Virus record (IMG/VR): IMGVR_UViG_3300024054_000028
Location: 1-42,232 of that record
Origin: a virus
DNA length: 42,232 bases
Reading direction: 5' to 3' (one strand)
Shown: positions 1 through 6,479 of the stretch, piece after piece
Position numbering within the stretch: position 1 is the stretch's first letter
How the letters are laid out: each line of letters opens with the position of its first letter
Position numbers and translations under genes: made by a program
The notes under the pieces: generated by a model
What the model saw: only the letters and a program-made list of their open reading frames with translations
Database searches by the model: none
What the model was told of the DNA's origin: nothing

Positions 1-370
1 GGCGCTGGTGCAGCGTCCCGTACTTCAGTCCGCACCTCTCGGCCCATGCGCTGACGGGGAGGGTTTCGCCATCGACGGTAAGGAGAGCGTTGTCCTTCTT
101 GTTTCTGTTCTGCTCTGTCCGCGTTGCCCAGAAGCAGTTGGCGGGGTTGTATCCGCCGTTGTTGTCCCGGCGCTCGACCGAGTGCCCCTTGGACGGGCGC
201 GGTCCCATGTCTTCTAGGAAGCTGGCGAAATCCATCCACCGATCGCAGATGGAGATGCCTCGACCGCCGTAATTTCCGTACGCTTTATTCGTCTTCAGCA
301 GGCACCGCGATTTGATGCCGAGCCAGATGCCGTATTCCGACGTGCGGCGTCCCCCATGTTTGAAGTTCAT
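1..370 (-). CDS. HNH-type homing endonuclease, 3' end cut by window edge
   Basis: The reading frame starts with ATG at 368-370 and stays open to the window edge (123 codons), so its C terminus is missing. Visible segments are YGIWLGIKSRC, YGNYGGRGISICDRW, a central VERRDNNGGYNPANCFWAT block (the HNH-like part, with N..Y.P.N..WAT) and a C-terminal helix-turn-helix-like stretch VSAWAERCGLKYGTL. The same ordered segments occur in the minus-strand gene at 40586-41320, so the two are paralogs of one phage endonuclease family. The start overlaps the NinB stop by ATGA, so it is the last visible gene of the early-left operon. Endonuclease activity is inferred from the family. Confidence 0.75.
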   Translation of the reverse strand, partial: MNFKHGGRRTSEYGIWLGIKSRCLLKTNKAYGNYGGRGISICDRWMDFASFLEDMGPRPSKGHSVERRDNNGGYNPANCFWATRTEQNRNKKDNALLTVDGETLPVSAWAERCGLKYGTLHQR

Positions 371-768
371 GCCGCGTCCTCCAACTGGTCAGAAGAGAAG
401 ACGACGCCACGCTCGGCGCCGAAGCACGCTATGAGTTCAATCAGGTCCGAGAACTCGGCTTTCGTCAGCTTCGACGTGCGGAGACCGAGCACCACGAAGG
501 AGCCGGCATCCAAGCCGGGGACGACCTTCGCCTTGCGGAGAGACGCGGTGAACACGTCCTTCCATTCTTCGGGCGTGAGTTGCTGGCCGTACCATTCGAC
601 CTGACGGGATACGTCCGTCAGACAGGCCCAGAGCTTGGCGTTCTGATCGAGCGAGCGCGACGGCGGCTTAAACTCGACTTTGGTGCCGACCGGCAGGCCC
701 TGTATCCAGCGGATAGCGCGGGCACGAACGGTCTCATTGGCGAGCGTGAGGACGTGACGGGCGCTCAT
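367..768 (-). CDS. ninB: NinB-family recombination protein
   Basis: This 133-residue protein resembles NinB/Orf, the lambda recombination mediator that helps strand-annealing proteins load on SSB-covered single-stranded DNA. Recognisable NinB features are an N-terminal beta segment followed by SLDQNAKLWACLTDVSRQV, then LTPEEWKDVFTASL and the terminal LSDLIEL-type helix, here EFSDLIELIACFGAERGV. I place the start at 768 because its ATG overlaps the stop of the upstream gene by ATGA; a start 15 bases further up is possible. It sits in the leftward operon beside a probable annealing protein, which fits a recombination module. The family call is from recognition of the sequence, not a search. Confidence 0.8.
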   Translation of the reverse strand: MSARHVLTLANETVRARAIRWIQGLPVGTKVEFKPPSRSLDQNAKLWACLTDVSRQVEWYGQQLTPEEWKDVFTASLRKAKVVPGLDAGSFVVLGLRTSKLTKAEFSDLIELIACFGAERGVVFSSDQLEDAA

Positions 769-1097
769 TCCGCGCGCTCCCAACGGGCCGTATAAACTCC
801 GGCATGCCGCCCCGACCGCGTGCGCCGCTTAGCGCCGCTCAGAGCGATGGCGCCCTTGATCGCGAGCCCCCGGATTCGGGCGCTGGCCGTCTGATGCGGA
901 AGGCCCGTGGCCGTCTCGCACTCCTCGCAGGTTGCCCCGTGCTGGCCGCGCGACTTGATCGCGTCGAACACCACCCGCTCCAGATGCGGGAGGATATGAC
1001 GGATGCTCTCGGCGGCCTGCTTCGAGGTCTCGCTTCCACGGACGAAGGGGATCGTCTCAGGGTCGCGGGTGGGGATGTGGTCGAAGAGGTCGGTCAT
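765..1097 (-). CDS. small winged-helix-like DNA-binding protein
   Basis: This 110-residue protein has a helical segment SKQAAESIRHILPHLERVVFDAIKS, then GATCEECETATGLPHQTASARIRGLAIKGAI, which has the spacing of a MarR-like or phage winged helix (recognition helix around LPHQTASARIRGL), and an Arg/Lys-rich end that could be the wing. Similar proteins are common in phages of alphaproteobacteria and usually have no assigned role. It overlaps the neighbour on each side by 4 bases. A regulator or a DNA-metabolism accessory are both possible. Confidence 0.65.
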   Translation of the reverse strand: MTDLFDHIPTRDPETIPFVRGSETSKQAAESIRHILPHLERVVFDAIKSRGQHGATCEECETATGLPHQTASARIRGLAIKGAIALSGAKRRTRSGRHAGVYTARWERAE

Positions 1098-1801
1098 GCC
1101 GCCGCCCTCCGGCTGTCGTCGCCATCCGAGCCGCGGCCGATGACTTGAAGCCGGGCCGTCACGGCGTCCCTGAGGGCATCAATCTCGGCTTGGCTCAGGC
1201 CGAAGTCGCGACGGGCGGCCTTCTCGTCCGCCGACATCCACCAAACCTGAAGCAGCTTGCCTTCGGTGGTCGCCGCGATCGTGCGCTTGCAGGCCGCGAT
1301 GTACTCGGCCCGCTGGTCGGCCTCGCTGCGCTCTGGGCGTTCTTCCGCCTGCTCATCGGCTTGGTCGATCGCCTCGCCGCGCGCCTTGAAGTCGTCGGCC
1401 TCCTCCTCAGAGTAGGCGAGGCCGTGCAGAGCGAGGAGCTTCAGGATCACCCGATCCTTCGCCCGCTTCTCGGCCATGGCGTAGACGTAGGCCGCCTGGC
1501 GGCCGGAGACGCGGTAGTTCACGTTCACGACGCATTCGCCGATGGACCACTCCCGCAGGTCGCCGCGCGTGCCGGCAACCAGCATCACAGCTTCGTCACG
1601 CTCGGCCCGCAGGATGGTTGGCAGATCGAACCGGATGCCGACGCGACCGGCGATGCGCTCAAGCGCCTTGTGGGAGATTACAGCAGTCCCCTGCACCCTC
1701 CAGACGGTAGAGGCGTTGGCCTGCTCGCCGTGCTCTTCGAGCACCTTTTTGATCGCCAAGTCGGCTGCGCGCTTGGCTCCTGCATCCTGATCGCGGCTCA
1801 T
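1094..1801 (-). CDS. probable phage DNA-annealing or recombination protein, family uncertain
   Basis: This 235-residue protein has an N-terminal alpha/beta part (VWRVQGTAVISHKALERIAG) and a central segment AYVYAMAEKRAKDRVILKLLALHG. That Lys/Arg helix ending in a KLL-L-G motif recalls the 'EK.A...AL.RA...G' helix of Rad52/Sak- and ERF-type annealing proteins. After residue 150 comes a charged linker and a small helical C-terminal domain. The position next to NinB and a coiled-coil protein supports a recombination role, because NinB-type mediators partner annealing proteins. I do not recognise the exact family; a single-strand binding protein is another option. It overlaps both neighbours by 4 bases. 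Confidence 0.55.
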   Translation of the reverse strand: MSRDQDAGAKRAADLAIKKVLEEHGEQANASTVWRVQGTAVISHKALERIAGRVGIRFDLPTILRAERDEAVMLVAGTRGDLREWSIGECVVNVNYRVSGRQAAYVYAMAEKRAKDRVILKLLALHGLAYSEEEADDFKARGEAIDQADEQAEERPERSEADQRAEYIAACKRTIAATTEGKLLQVWWMSADEKAARRDFGLSQAEIDALRDAVTARLQVIGRGSDGDDSRRAAA

Positions 1802-2535
1802 CGGGCAACTCGCTCGTCATGAAAGGCAAGGCCGGACACGCCGCGCACGCGCTGCGCACAGAGCGTCTGGGCGAAGGTGTCCAGCATGCCGCGGAGGGCT
1901 TCGGGCCGGTTCTCCGCGATCCACCGCAGGAAGGCGCGATAGTCCGTCACCTCGGCTCGGGTGACGGCGCGGAGGCCAGTGGCGGTCTGTTTGCTGGCCT
2001 TCTTCGCGGCAGCCTCGGCAGCCTTGGCCTGAGCAGCCAGTTCCTCGGCGCGCTCACGGCCCTCGATGTCGTCGCTGCGGGTCACGTCGAAAGCGAAGTC
2101 GGCATCGCTCTTCGCGTCGGCAGCAGCCTTTCGAGCCGCCTCAGCCGCAGCTTGCCGCTCCGCCTCGACCTTTTCGCGCCAAGGCGTCAGAGCCTTGCGG
2201 CAGGCGTCCCGAACGAGGATGGCCCGGCCGGTGACGCTCTTCGTCTCACCGATCAGCTTGCCGTAGCGGGCCTGGACCTCGGCCTTGCCCTCATCAAAGG
2301 GCTTGTTCTCGTCGCGGCGGCGCTGCTCGGCGGTCTTGATCTCTTCGCCGATCATGTCGAGCAGCTTCGACACGGCATCGGCTTCCTCTTGCGAGGTGAT
2401 GGGCTCGCCGGTCAGCCAGTGCTTGGCCTCGCCGTAGATTTCTTCGATGCGGTCGCGTGATACCTCGAACGGCGTCGGCTCGGCGTTCTGCGAGTTGTGG
2501 CCGATCACGGCCAGGGCAGGGGAGGCAGCCATCAC
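1798..2535 (-). CDS. alanine-rich coiled-coil phage protein
   Basis: This is a 245-residue protein (GTG start) or 244 residues from the ATG at 2530-2532. Residues 25-100 are helical and charged, residues about 110-190 are a long Ala/Lys/Glu coiled coil, and the last 55 residues form a compact domain (TEVTDYRAFLRWIAENRPEAL type). This architecture is frequent just upstream of annealing or recombination genes in phages (DUF1351-like context), but I cannot assign a family. The position suggests a structural or accessory part in recombination or replication. The start is ambiguous because GTG and ATG are adjacent and both overlap the upstream stop. Confidence 0.7.
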   Translation of the reverse strand: MMAASPALAVIGHNSQNAEPTPFEVSRDRIEEIYGEAKHWLTGEPITSQEEADAVSKLLDMIGEEIKTAEQRRRDENKPFDEGKAEVQARYGKLIGETKSVTGRAILVRDACRKALTPWREKVEAERQAAAEAARKAAADAKSDADFAFDVTRSDDIEGRERAEELAAQAKAAEAAAKKASKQTATGLRAVTRAEVTDYRAFLRWIAENRPEALRGMLDTFAQTLCAQRVRGVSGLAFHDERVAR

Positions 2536-2768
2536 GCGGCCTCCGCACTGAGATCGGACCAGAACTGATTGGCAAACCGGCTCAGCGTTTCAGAATGAGC
2601 GCGAAGGAGCATGGCGACGTGTGCCATCTCTTCGGCTCGATCTGCGCTCGGCGTGGTATGCTGCGCACTGCAGACGATCGTTCCGACAAAGGTGCTGAGC
2701 AGAACTTCCGTGTCATGCGCGGCTCGGAGGGAGCGGTCGAACACGGGGCCGGCGTCGTGGGTGTTCAC
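2532..2768 (-). CDS. hypothetical small helical protein
   Basis: This 78-residue protein starts with GTG and overlaps the upstream stop by GTGA. It is mostly helical, with segments AEEMAHVAMLLRAHSETLSRFANQFW. I see no motif that gives a function. It belongs to the early-left operon by overlap on both sides. Confidence 0.6.
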   Translation of the reverse strand: MNTHDAGPVFDRSLRAAHDTEVLLSTFVGTIVCSAQHTTPSADRAEEMAHVAMLLRAHSETLSRFANQFWSDLSAEAA

Positions 2769-2902
2769 GGCTCGTCTCCGTAGGTGATGAAGGAGGGAGG
2801 GATGCCGTCGCGGTCGTTGTCAGCGAGGACGGCGAACTCAGCGGCGACGATGATGGCGATGGCGCCAGCGACACCGCCGAGGATGACAGCCAAGGCGATC
2901 AT
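2765..2902 (-). CDS. 45-residue membrane protein
   Basis: This short frame runs ATG at 2900-2902 to TGA at 2765-2767. It begins MIALAVILGGVAGAIAIIVA, a single strong transmembrane helix, followed by a polar tail with several acidic residues. Stop/start overlaps on both sides (TGATG upstream, GTGA downstream) make it part of the translationally coupled operon. Function unknown; small early phage membrane proteins are often host-takeover or exclusion factors, which is only a guess here. Confidence 0.6.
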   Translation of the reverse strand: MIALAVILGGVAGAIAIIVAAEFAVLADNDRDGIPPSFITYGDEP

Positions 2903-3492
2903 CACCAGAAGCTCCCGACAGCAGGCAGGCGGGGCTCAAGGCAGTCGGCGGGCGTCAGGCGTTGCTCATCGTTCGCGGCTCGGCCTGGATGCTCGGCGTA
3001 GGCTTGGCCCGGTCGGCGGCCGAGTTTCGGATACCGGACGACTTCGATTTTGAAGGTCGGGTAGTGCTGGCCAAACCGAGCCGCAGCGTTGTCCGCGAAC
3101 TCGTTGGCAGCATCCTCGCCCTCGAAGGGGCCGAACGTGGCCTCTTCCTCGACCGGCACCACATCGAGGCCGGTCATCTCGCGCACCACGTTGAACGACA
3201 GGGCGGTGCGCTGGCGGACGATGAAGCGAACGGTCGGCTTGGGCGATGCCAGCTTCTTGGCGATCTCGGCCAGAACCTCGCGGGTTTCAGGCCGAGCCGG
3301 GATGGTGTCGAGCAGTTGCCGGGCGTCCGCCTCGGAAACCGTGATCTCAGCAGTGCCGCCGTCTCTCGACCAACTGGCGCCGCAGACGAGGCGCTGATTG
3401 ATCCGGCGAACCGCGTCGTCAGCCATTTCACCGACGACGGTGCGGAAGTCGTAGAACGCGACTGCGGATGTCTTGAGAGCGAGGCCGGTCAT
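2902..3492 (-). CDS. hypothetical protein
   Basis: This 196-residue soluble protein has mixed alpha/beta character, with segments TVRFIVRQRTALSFNVVREMTGLD and ANEFADNAAARFGQHYPTFKIEVVRYPKL. The C-terminal third is proline- and arginine-rich and may be disordered. I do not recognise the family. The start overlaps the stop of the DUF6197 gene upstream by ATGA, and the stop overlaps the next small membrane gene. Confidence 0.65.
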   Translation of the reverse strand: MTGLALKTSAVAFYDFRTVVGEMADDAVRRINQRLVCGASWSRDGGTAEITVSEADARQLLDTIPARPETREVLAEIAKKLASPKPTVRFIVRQRTALSFNVVREMTGLDVVPVEEEATFGPFEGEDAANEFADNAAARFGQHYPTFKIEVVRYPKLGRRPGQAYAEHPGRAANDEQRLTPADCLEPRLPAVGSFW

Positions 3493-3806
3493 CGTCCCGC
3501 CTCCGCCTCTGCGGCAGCAATGGCGGCGTCGAAGACGGCCAGCATGGCTTCATGACCGCGCTTGTCGTTGACGCTGCCGATGGATGCCCCGTTGAAAAGG
3601 TCCGAGGCCGCCTTTCTAAGAAGCTGATCGCAGTTGAAGCATCTGCTCTCGGCGACGAGGGCTCCGTATCCGCACCAGCAGACAGCTTCATCCGCCATCG
3701 CGTTGCACGGCTCGCCCAGGTCATTCCGAGCCGTGGTATGGGTCGTCCAATTCTTCGGATCTTCAATCCGAGCGCGCGCGGCGCGGAGGATGTCGGCGGA
3801 GGCCAT
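3489..3806 (-). CDS. DUF6197 family protein
   Basis: This 105-residue protein matches the pattern I know for DUF6197: an N-terminal helix LRAARARIEDPKNWT, then the signature block AVCWCGYGAL, a helical middle, a SVNDKRGHEAMLAVFD block and a C-terminal helix. The family is widespread in phages and actinobacterial and alphaproteobacterial genomes and has no known function. The cysteines around CWC and CFNC could bind metal. It lies 3 bases after the preceding gene in the leftward operon. Confidence 0.75.
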   Translation of the reverse strand: MASADILRAARARIEDPKNWTTHTTARNDLGEPCNAMADEAVCWCGYGALVAESRCFNCDQLLRKAASDLFNGASIGSVNDKRGHEAMLAVFDAAIAAAEAEAGR

Positions 3807-3809
3807 GGA

Positions 3810-4100
3810 TCAAGCCTCCTCGCCGAGAGCTTTGGCGATGGCCGCTCGGGCCAAATCAAATTCCGCAGTCTTCCGATCGGCGACGCGGACCACAGCCCGC
3901 AGCGCCTCCAGCAGATCCGGGGCGGCAGCAATCAGACGAGCATTGCGTTTGGCCTGCGCCTTCGGGATCTCGTCCCCATCCGCCGAGATCTGGGCGACGT
4001 GCCGCCAGTCGTACGGCTCCTTGCCGACGACGATCGACAAGATTTCCGGTCCTAGCGGATCCTCAAACGCCCACGGGCCAGGGGTATGCTGACCAGCCAT
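3810..4100 (-). CDS. conserved phage protein of the HTPGPW / NARLIAAAPDLLEAL type
   Basis: This 96-residue protein starts with the HTPGPW motif and contains AKRNARLIAAAPDLLEALRAVV, a pair of signatures shared by a very common family of small phage and prophage proteins. Function is unknown. The N-terminal half looks beta-rich and the C-terminal half is one long amphipathic helix region. The start codon overlaps the stop of the upstream small membrane gene (TAATG). Confidence 0.75.
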   Translation of the reverse strand: MAGQHTPGPWAFEDPLGPEILSIVVGKEPYDWRHVAQISADGDEIPKAQAKRNARLIAAAPDLLEALRAVVRVADRKTAEFDLARAAIAKALGEEA

Positions 4101-4231
4101 TAGAGAACTCCGAGATGAAAGAGGCAGACGATCACGACCACGGCGCAGGCCGGGATCAGCGAGAGGAAGAAGACGGCGTTCGCCTTCTCAGTGTGGCTCA
4201 GCGGCTCGTGATCGTTCGCGGGTTGAAGCAC
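4100..4231 (-). CDS. 43-residue single-span membrane protein
   Basis: I place the start at the GTG of 4229-4231, with a GGAG about 9 bases upstream; longer frames would run into the next gene. The protein has a polar N terminus and a C-terminal transmembrane helix FFLSLIPACAVVVIVCLF. The TAA overlaps the following ATG. No family recognised. Confidence 0.5.
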   Translation of the reverse strand: MLQPANDHEPLSHTEKANAVFFLSLIPACAVVVIVCLFHLGVL

Positions 4232-4265
4232 GGCTAGGCACTCCGGTTCGGTAGGCGGGGAAGGG

Positions 4266-4433
4266 TCAGGCGGCGTCGGCCATCTCGGCGGCGTCAGCCT
4301 GCGCGTGCAGCCGCTTCGCCTGCGCCCAAAGCCGAGCCGCATCGTCGTGGCGCTGCTCGTTCCAAGCATTCGCGCCGGCCTCATCATTCCAGAGGGCGCA
4401 GGCGCGGAGACGGCGGGCGAGGATGGAGGACAT
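4266..4433 (-). CDS. small hypothetical protein
   Basis: This 55-residue helical protein begins MSSILARRLRACALWNDEAG. I chose this ATG because AGGAGA lies a few bases upstream, and rejected a 25-codon longer frame that has no such site. The tail is Ala/Gln-rich and helical (DDAARLWAQAKRLHAQADAA). No function can be assigned. Confidence 0.55.
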   Translation of the reverse strand: MSSILARRLRACALWNDEAGANAWNEQRHDDAARLWAQAKRLHAQADAAEMADAA

Positions 4434-4465
4434 GACGGTCTCCTGAGTGTCGTGCGGGGAGGGGA

Positions 4466-4807
4466 TCAGTGCGCAGCCGAGCGGCGCTGAGCGCGGGCGT
4501 CGGACCATGCGAGCCGCAGAGCGAAGCGGAAGAGATCGGCGAACGAACGCTTGTCGCTGGAAGCGCGGAGGCCCTTCGCCTTGGCGTGGGCGAGCTTCAT
4601 CACAGCGGCACGGTCGAACGAGCCAGAGACGAAGAGGGGAGAGGACTTGGCAGCCGTCAGAGCGGCGCGGGCAGCATCGCGGGCCTGAGCCTCAGCGAGC
4701 TTCTTGGCGTTGAACGCCGCGATGGCGACCTTGCGAGCGTCGCCGCTGATGCGATCAGCCTGGAGCGCCGACCGGAAGGTGAGGTTGCTGATCTGGCGGC
4801 GGGTCAT
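4466..4807 (-). CDS. first gene of the early-left operon, hypothetical
   Basis: This 113-residue basic, helical protein begins MTRRQISNLTFRSALQADRIS and contains many Lys/Ala and Arg residues. It is the first gene after the predicted leftward promoter at 4843-4871, about 29 bases from the expected transcription start, with GGAG upstream. In lambdoid phages this place often holds an early regulator such as N, but I see no N-like motif, so I do not call it an antiterminator. Confidence 0.6.
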   Translation of the reverse strand: MTRRQISNLTFRSALQADRISGDARKVAIAAFNAKKLAEAQARDAARAALTAAKSSPLFVSGSFDRAAVMKLAHAKAKGLRASSDKRSFADLFRFALRLAWSDARAQRRSAAH

Positions 4808-4842
4808 CGGGGCGGCTCCATCGCGTCGCTGCGATGAAACCG

Positions 4843-4871
4843 TTGTAGCGATAGGCGCTACGTCCCGTCAA
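4843..4871 (-). promoter_or_regulatory. early-left promoter (PL-like)
   Basis: On the minus strand there is TTGACG (4871-4866), a 17-base spacer and CTACAA (4848-4843). The -10 box overlaps the operator at 4845-4861 and the -35 lies between that operator and the one at 4878-4894, so a bound repressor would block polymerase. It drives the minus-strand genes from 4807 down to 1. Confidence 0.65.
4845..4861. promoter_or_regulatory. repressor operator, left site 1
   Basis: GTAGCGATAGGCGCTAC is an inverted repeat of GTAGCG half-sites around a 5-base centre. The same 17-mer pattern recurs at 4878, 5591 and, imperfectly, at 5533 and 5558. It covers the -10 of the leftward promoter. Confidence 0.75.
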
Positions 4872-4877
4872 TCCCGC

Positions 4878-4894
4878 GTAGCGAAGAACGCTAC
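4878..4894. promoter_or_regulatory. repressor operator, left site 2
   Basis: GTAGCGAAGAACGCTAC has the same half-sites and 5-base centre as left site 1. Its start is exactly 33 bp from left site 1, about three helical turns, which suits cooperative repressor dimers. It sits just after the repressor stop codon. Confidence 0.75.
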
Positions 4895-4896
4895 AA

Positions 4897-5523
4897 TTAT
4901 TTTCCGCGACGCCCGGCGCTCGGGCCGATGTCGAGCATGGTGCGATAAACCCGGCCCACTACGCGAAAGGGGCCATCCACAAGAACCGGCCCGTGATCCC
5001 GATTAGTGCTGTAGGGGGCAAAGTGCTCCGGCCTGGACCGATAGCGCTTGTATGTGGTGCCATGGTCGCCATCCGCCGCGACCACATAGAAGCCGCCGTC
5101 GATCAGCCGAGTATCAGCACGATTGACGAAGATGATCGACCCAGGCGGGGATACGAGATCCATGCTATCGCCCTCGACGGATAGGGCAATCCAGTCTCCA
5201 GGCGGAAGATCGCTCGCGGCGATGTATCGCTCAACGTCCTCGGCCTTCACAGCTTCGCGCGCCGACAGATTGCTGGCGCTCACGAGGCTATCCAGCATGG
5301 GGACTTTTACGAGGCCGTCGGCATTCTCAAGAGGAGCCGGGAAGCCCGTGATCTCCTCGATAGCAATCATTTCGTCGCCCGCTACAGCTCGCTTGCCGAG
5401 CGTCATTTTGTTGACGGCGGCACGATCAATAGCGCGGTGCAAATGAGCAGTTAGCCGCCTCGCAAGCTCTGCCTGCGAGAGCTTCGAGTGCTTTAGCGCG
5501 TCTGTGACCCACTCCTGTAACAT
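4897..5523 (-). CDS. cI-like: LexA/CI-type phage repressor (HTH plus S24 peptidase fold)
   Basis: This 208-residue protein should keep the lysogen silent by binding the GTAGCG operators. The N-terminal HTH includes LSQAELARRL (residues 15-24). The C-terminal S24/LexA-like domain carries VEGDSMD with the catalytic-type Ser120 and Lys159 in TTYKRY. I place the start at the ATG of 5521-5523; a frame reaching 5862 exists, but it would run across all the right-hand operators and the Cro-like gene. I see no clear Ala-Gly or Cys-Gly cleavage site before Ser120, so RecA-stimulated self-cleavage is not assured. Its gene is flanked by operators on both sides, and its stop codon lies next to left site 2. 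Confidence 0.85.
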   Translation of the reverse strand: MLQEWVTDALKHSKLSQAELARRLTAHLHRAIDRAAVNKMTLGKRAVAGDEMIAIEEITGFPAPLENADGLVKVPMLDSLVSASNLSAREAVKAEDVERYIAASDLPPGDWIALSVEGDSMDLVSPPGSIIFVNRADTRLIDGGFYVVAADGDHGTTYKRYRSRPEHFAPYSTNRDHGPVLVDGPFRVVGRVYRTMLDIGPSAGRRGK

Positions 5524-5532
5524 AGGTTCGGC

Positions 5533-5549
5533 GTAGCGCGTATCGCGAC
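5533..5549. promoter_or_regulatory. repressor operator, right site 3 (imperfect)
   Basis: GTAGCGCGTATCGCGAC keeps one perfect half-site and differs by one base in the other. It lies 10 bases upstream of the repressor start, where binding could control the repressor's own promoter. Confidence 0.55.
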
Positions 5550-5557
5550 GCGCGTCC

Positions 5558-5574
5558 GTGACTAAGTTCGCTAC
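5558..5574. promoter_or_regulatory. repressor operator, right site 2 (one half-site degenerate)
   Basis: GTGACTAAGTTCGCTAC has a perfect right half-site and a degenerate left one. Its distance to right site 1 is 33 bp, the same as between the two left operators, which supports it as a real cooperative site. Confidence 0.55.
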
Positions 5575-5580
5575 ACCCGC

Positions 5581-5609
5581 TTGCAAACTCGTAGCGATAT
5601 GCGCTACAA
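5581..5609 (+). promoter_or_regulatory. early-right promoter (PR-like), predicted leaderless
   Basis: TTGCAA (5581-5586), a 17-base spacer and CTACAA (5604-5609) mirror the leftward promoter, with the operator at 5591-5607 in the spacer and -10. The expected start of RNA is near 5616, right at the ATG of the Cro-like gene (5617), so the first message is probably leaderless. TTGCAA is its own reverse complement, so it could also serve as the -35 of a repressor promoter on the other strand, but a good -10 there is not obvious. Confidence 0.65.
5591..5607. promoter_or_regulatory. repressor operator, right site 1
   Basis: GTAGCGATATGCGCTAC is a perfect GTAGCG-N5-CGCTAC site inside the rightward promoter, equivalent to left site 1. 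Confidence 0.75.
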
Positions 5610-5616
5610 GCGGCGC

Positions 5617-5847
5617 ATGGAACCGGCTGCCTCGATAGTCAGGGCCCTCGGAGGGCCATCCAAAGTCGCCGAGATTGTCGGTGTCCATCGGACGCGCGTC
5701 TCGAACTGGATGCGTCCCCGCTCGAAGGGCGGCACGGGAGGCTTCATCCCTCAGAAGCACGTCAGCAAGCTCCTCGGGTACGCCATCAAGCACGACAAGC
5801 CGGTCAGTGCGGCCTCGTTCATCCCAGCACCTGCGGAGGCGGCATGA
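5617..5847 (+). CDS. Cro-like HTH regulator
   Basis: This 76-residue protein is transcribed away from the repressor and is the first gene of the rightward operon, the standard place for Cro. The HTH spans about residues 12-34 (GGPSKVAEIVGVHRTRVSNW), followed by RPRSKGGTGGFIPQKHV, which is typical of small Cro/YdaS-like proteins of alphaproteobacteria. I chose the ATG at 5617 because earlier in-frame starts fall inside the operator and promoter. No Shine-Dalgarno is visible, in line with a leaderless message. It overlaps the next gene by 4 bases. Confidence 0.75.
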   Translation: MEPAASIVRALGGPSKVAEIVGVHRTRVSNWMRPRSKGGTGGFIPQKHVSKLLGYAIKHDKPVSAASFIPAPAEAA

Positions 5848-6479
5848 GCACAACCCCCACATTCATCTACCTGATCGAAGCGGCCAACGGCCTCGTGAAG
5901 ATCGGCGTCGCTCAGAAGGTGCGTGACCGCTTCCAGGCGACGCGCCTTCACAGCCCTGTTCTGACGCGCCTGATCGCATGCTGGCCCGGCTCTCAGGTTG
6001 ACGAGCACGCTCTGCATGAGCGGTTCCGTTCCTACCGCGAGCATGGCGAGTGGTTCGTGCTGCGCGGTGAGTTCGCTGCGTTCGTTGAGCGGTCGCGCGG
6101 CGTTGGGGTCGATCACATCCCGACTTGGGGCGATCTGAAGTTCAACAACCGACCGGCTTACGTGCTCAGGCGCAACCTTGAGCGCACGAAGGCTCGGCCG
6201 AAATATGCTGGCGCCGTCGCGTGTGAGACGAAAGTCGGCATCACTCCGCAACAGCGGCGCGTGCTTGATTACATCAGCGGCTACCTTGCCGAGCACGGCT
6301 GCGCCCCGAGCTACCAAGAGATCGGCGACAGCATCGGCGTGCTCAGCAAGTCGGGCGTCCACCGTCTCGTCCATGGCCTCGTCAGTCGTGGTCATCTGAG
6401 CCTTTCGCCGGGCCGTGGGCGCACCATCACTCTGTCAGAACAGCCCGCTGCGTCTGTGGCGAACGGAGTTGCGGCATGA
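5844..6479 (+). CDS. fusion of a GIY-YIG/T5orf172-like domain with a LexA-type winged helix
   Basis: Residues 8-85 look like a T5orf172/MUG113 (GIY-YIG-like) domain: FIYLIEAANGLVKIGVA, then the Arg-rich QATRLHSPVLTRLI, an HALHERF helix and GEWF. After a linker, residues about 133-197 match the LexA N-terminal DNA-binding domain: ITPQQRRVLDYISGYLAEHG, CAPSYQEIGDSIGV, SKSGVHRLVHGLVSRGHL and a GRGRTITL wing. No S24 peptidase domain follows. The combination suggests a DNA-binding protein, perhaps a nuclease directed to SOS-box-like sites or a regulator of phage or host genes. It overlaps neighbours by 4 bases on each side. Domain assignments are by eye. Confidence 0.7.
   Translation: MSTTPTFIYLIEAANGLVKIGVAQKVRDRFQATRLHSPVLTRLIACWPGSQVDEHALHERFRSYREHGEWFVLRGEFAAFVERSRGVGVDHIPTWGDLKFNNRPAYVLRRNLERTKARPKYAGAVACETKVGITPQQRRVLDYISGYLAEHGCAPSYQEIGDSIGVLSKSGVHRLVHGLVSRGHLSLSPGRGRTITLSEQPAASVANGVAA

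Noticed and set aside
4466-4807. N-type early antiterminator at the first left gene
   Set aside because: The protein is basic, but I see no boxB-binding-like motif nor boxB upstream; place alone is not enough.
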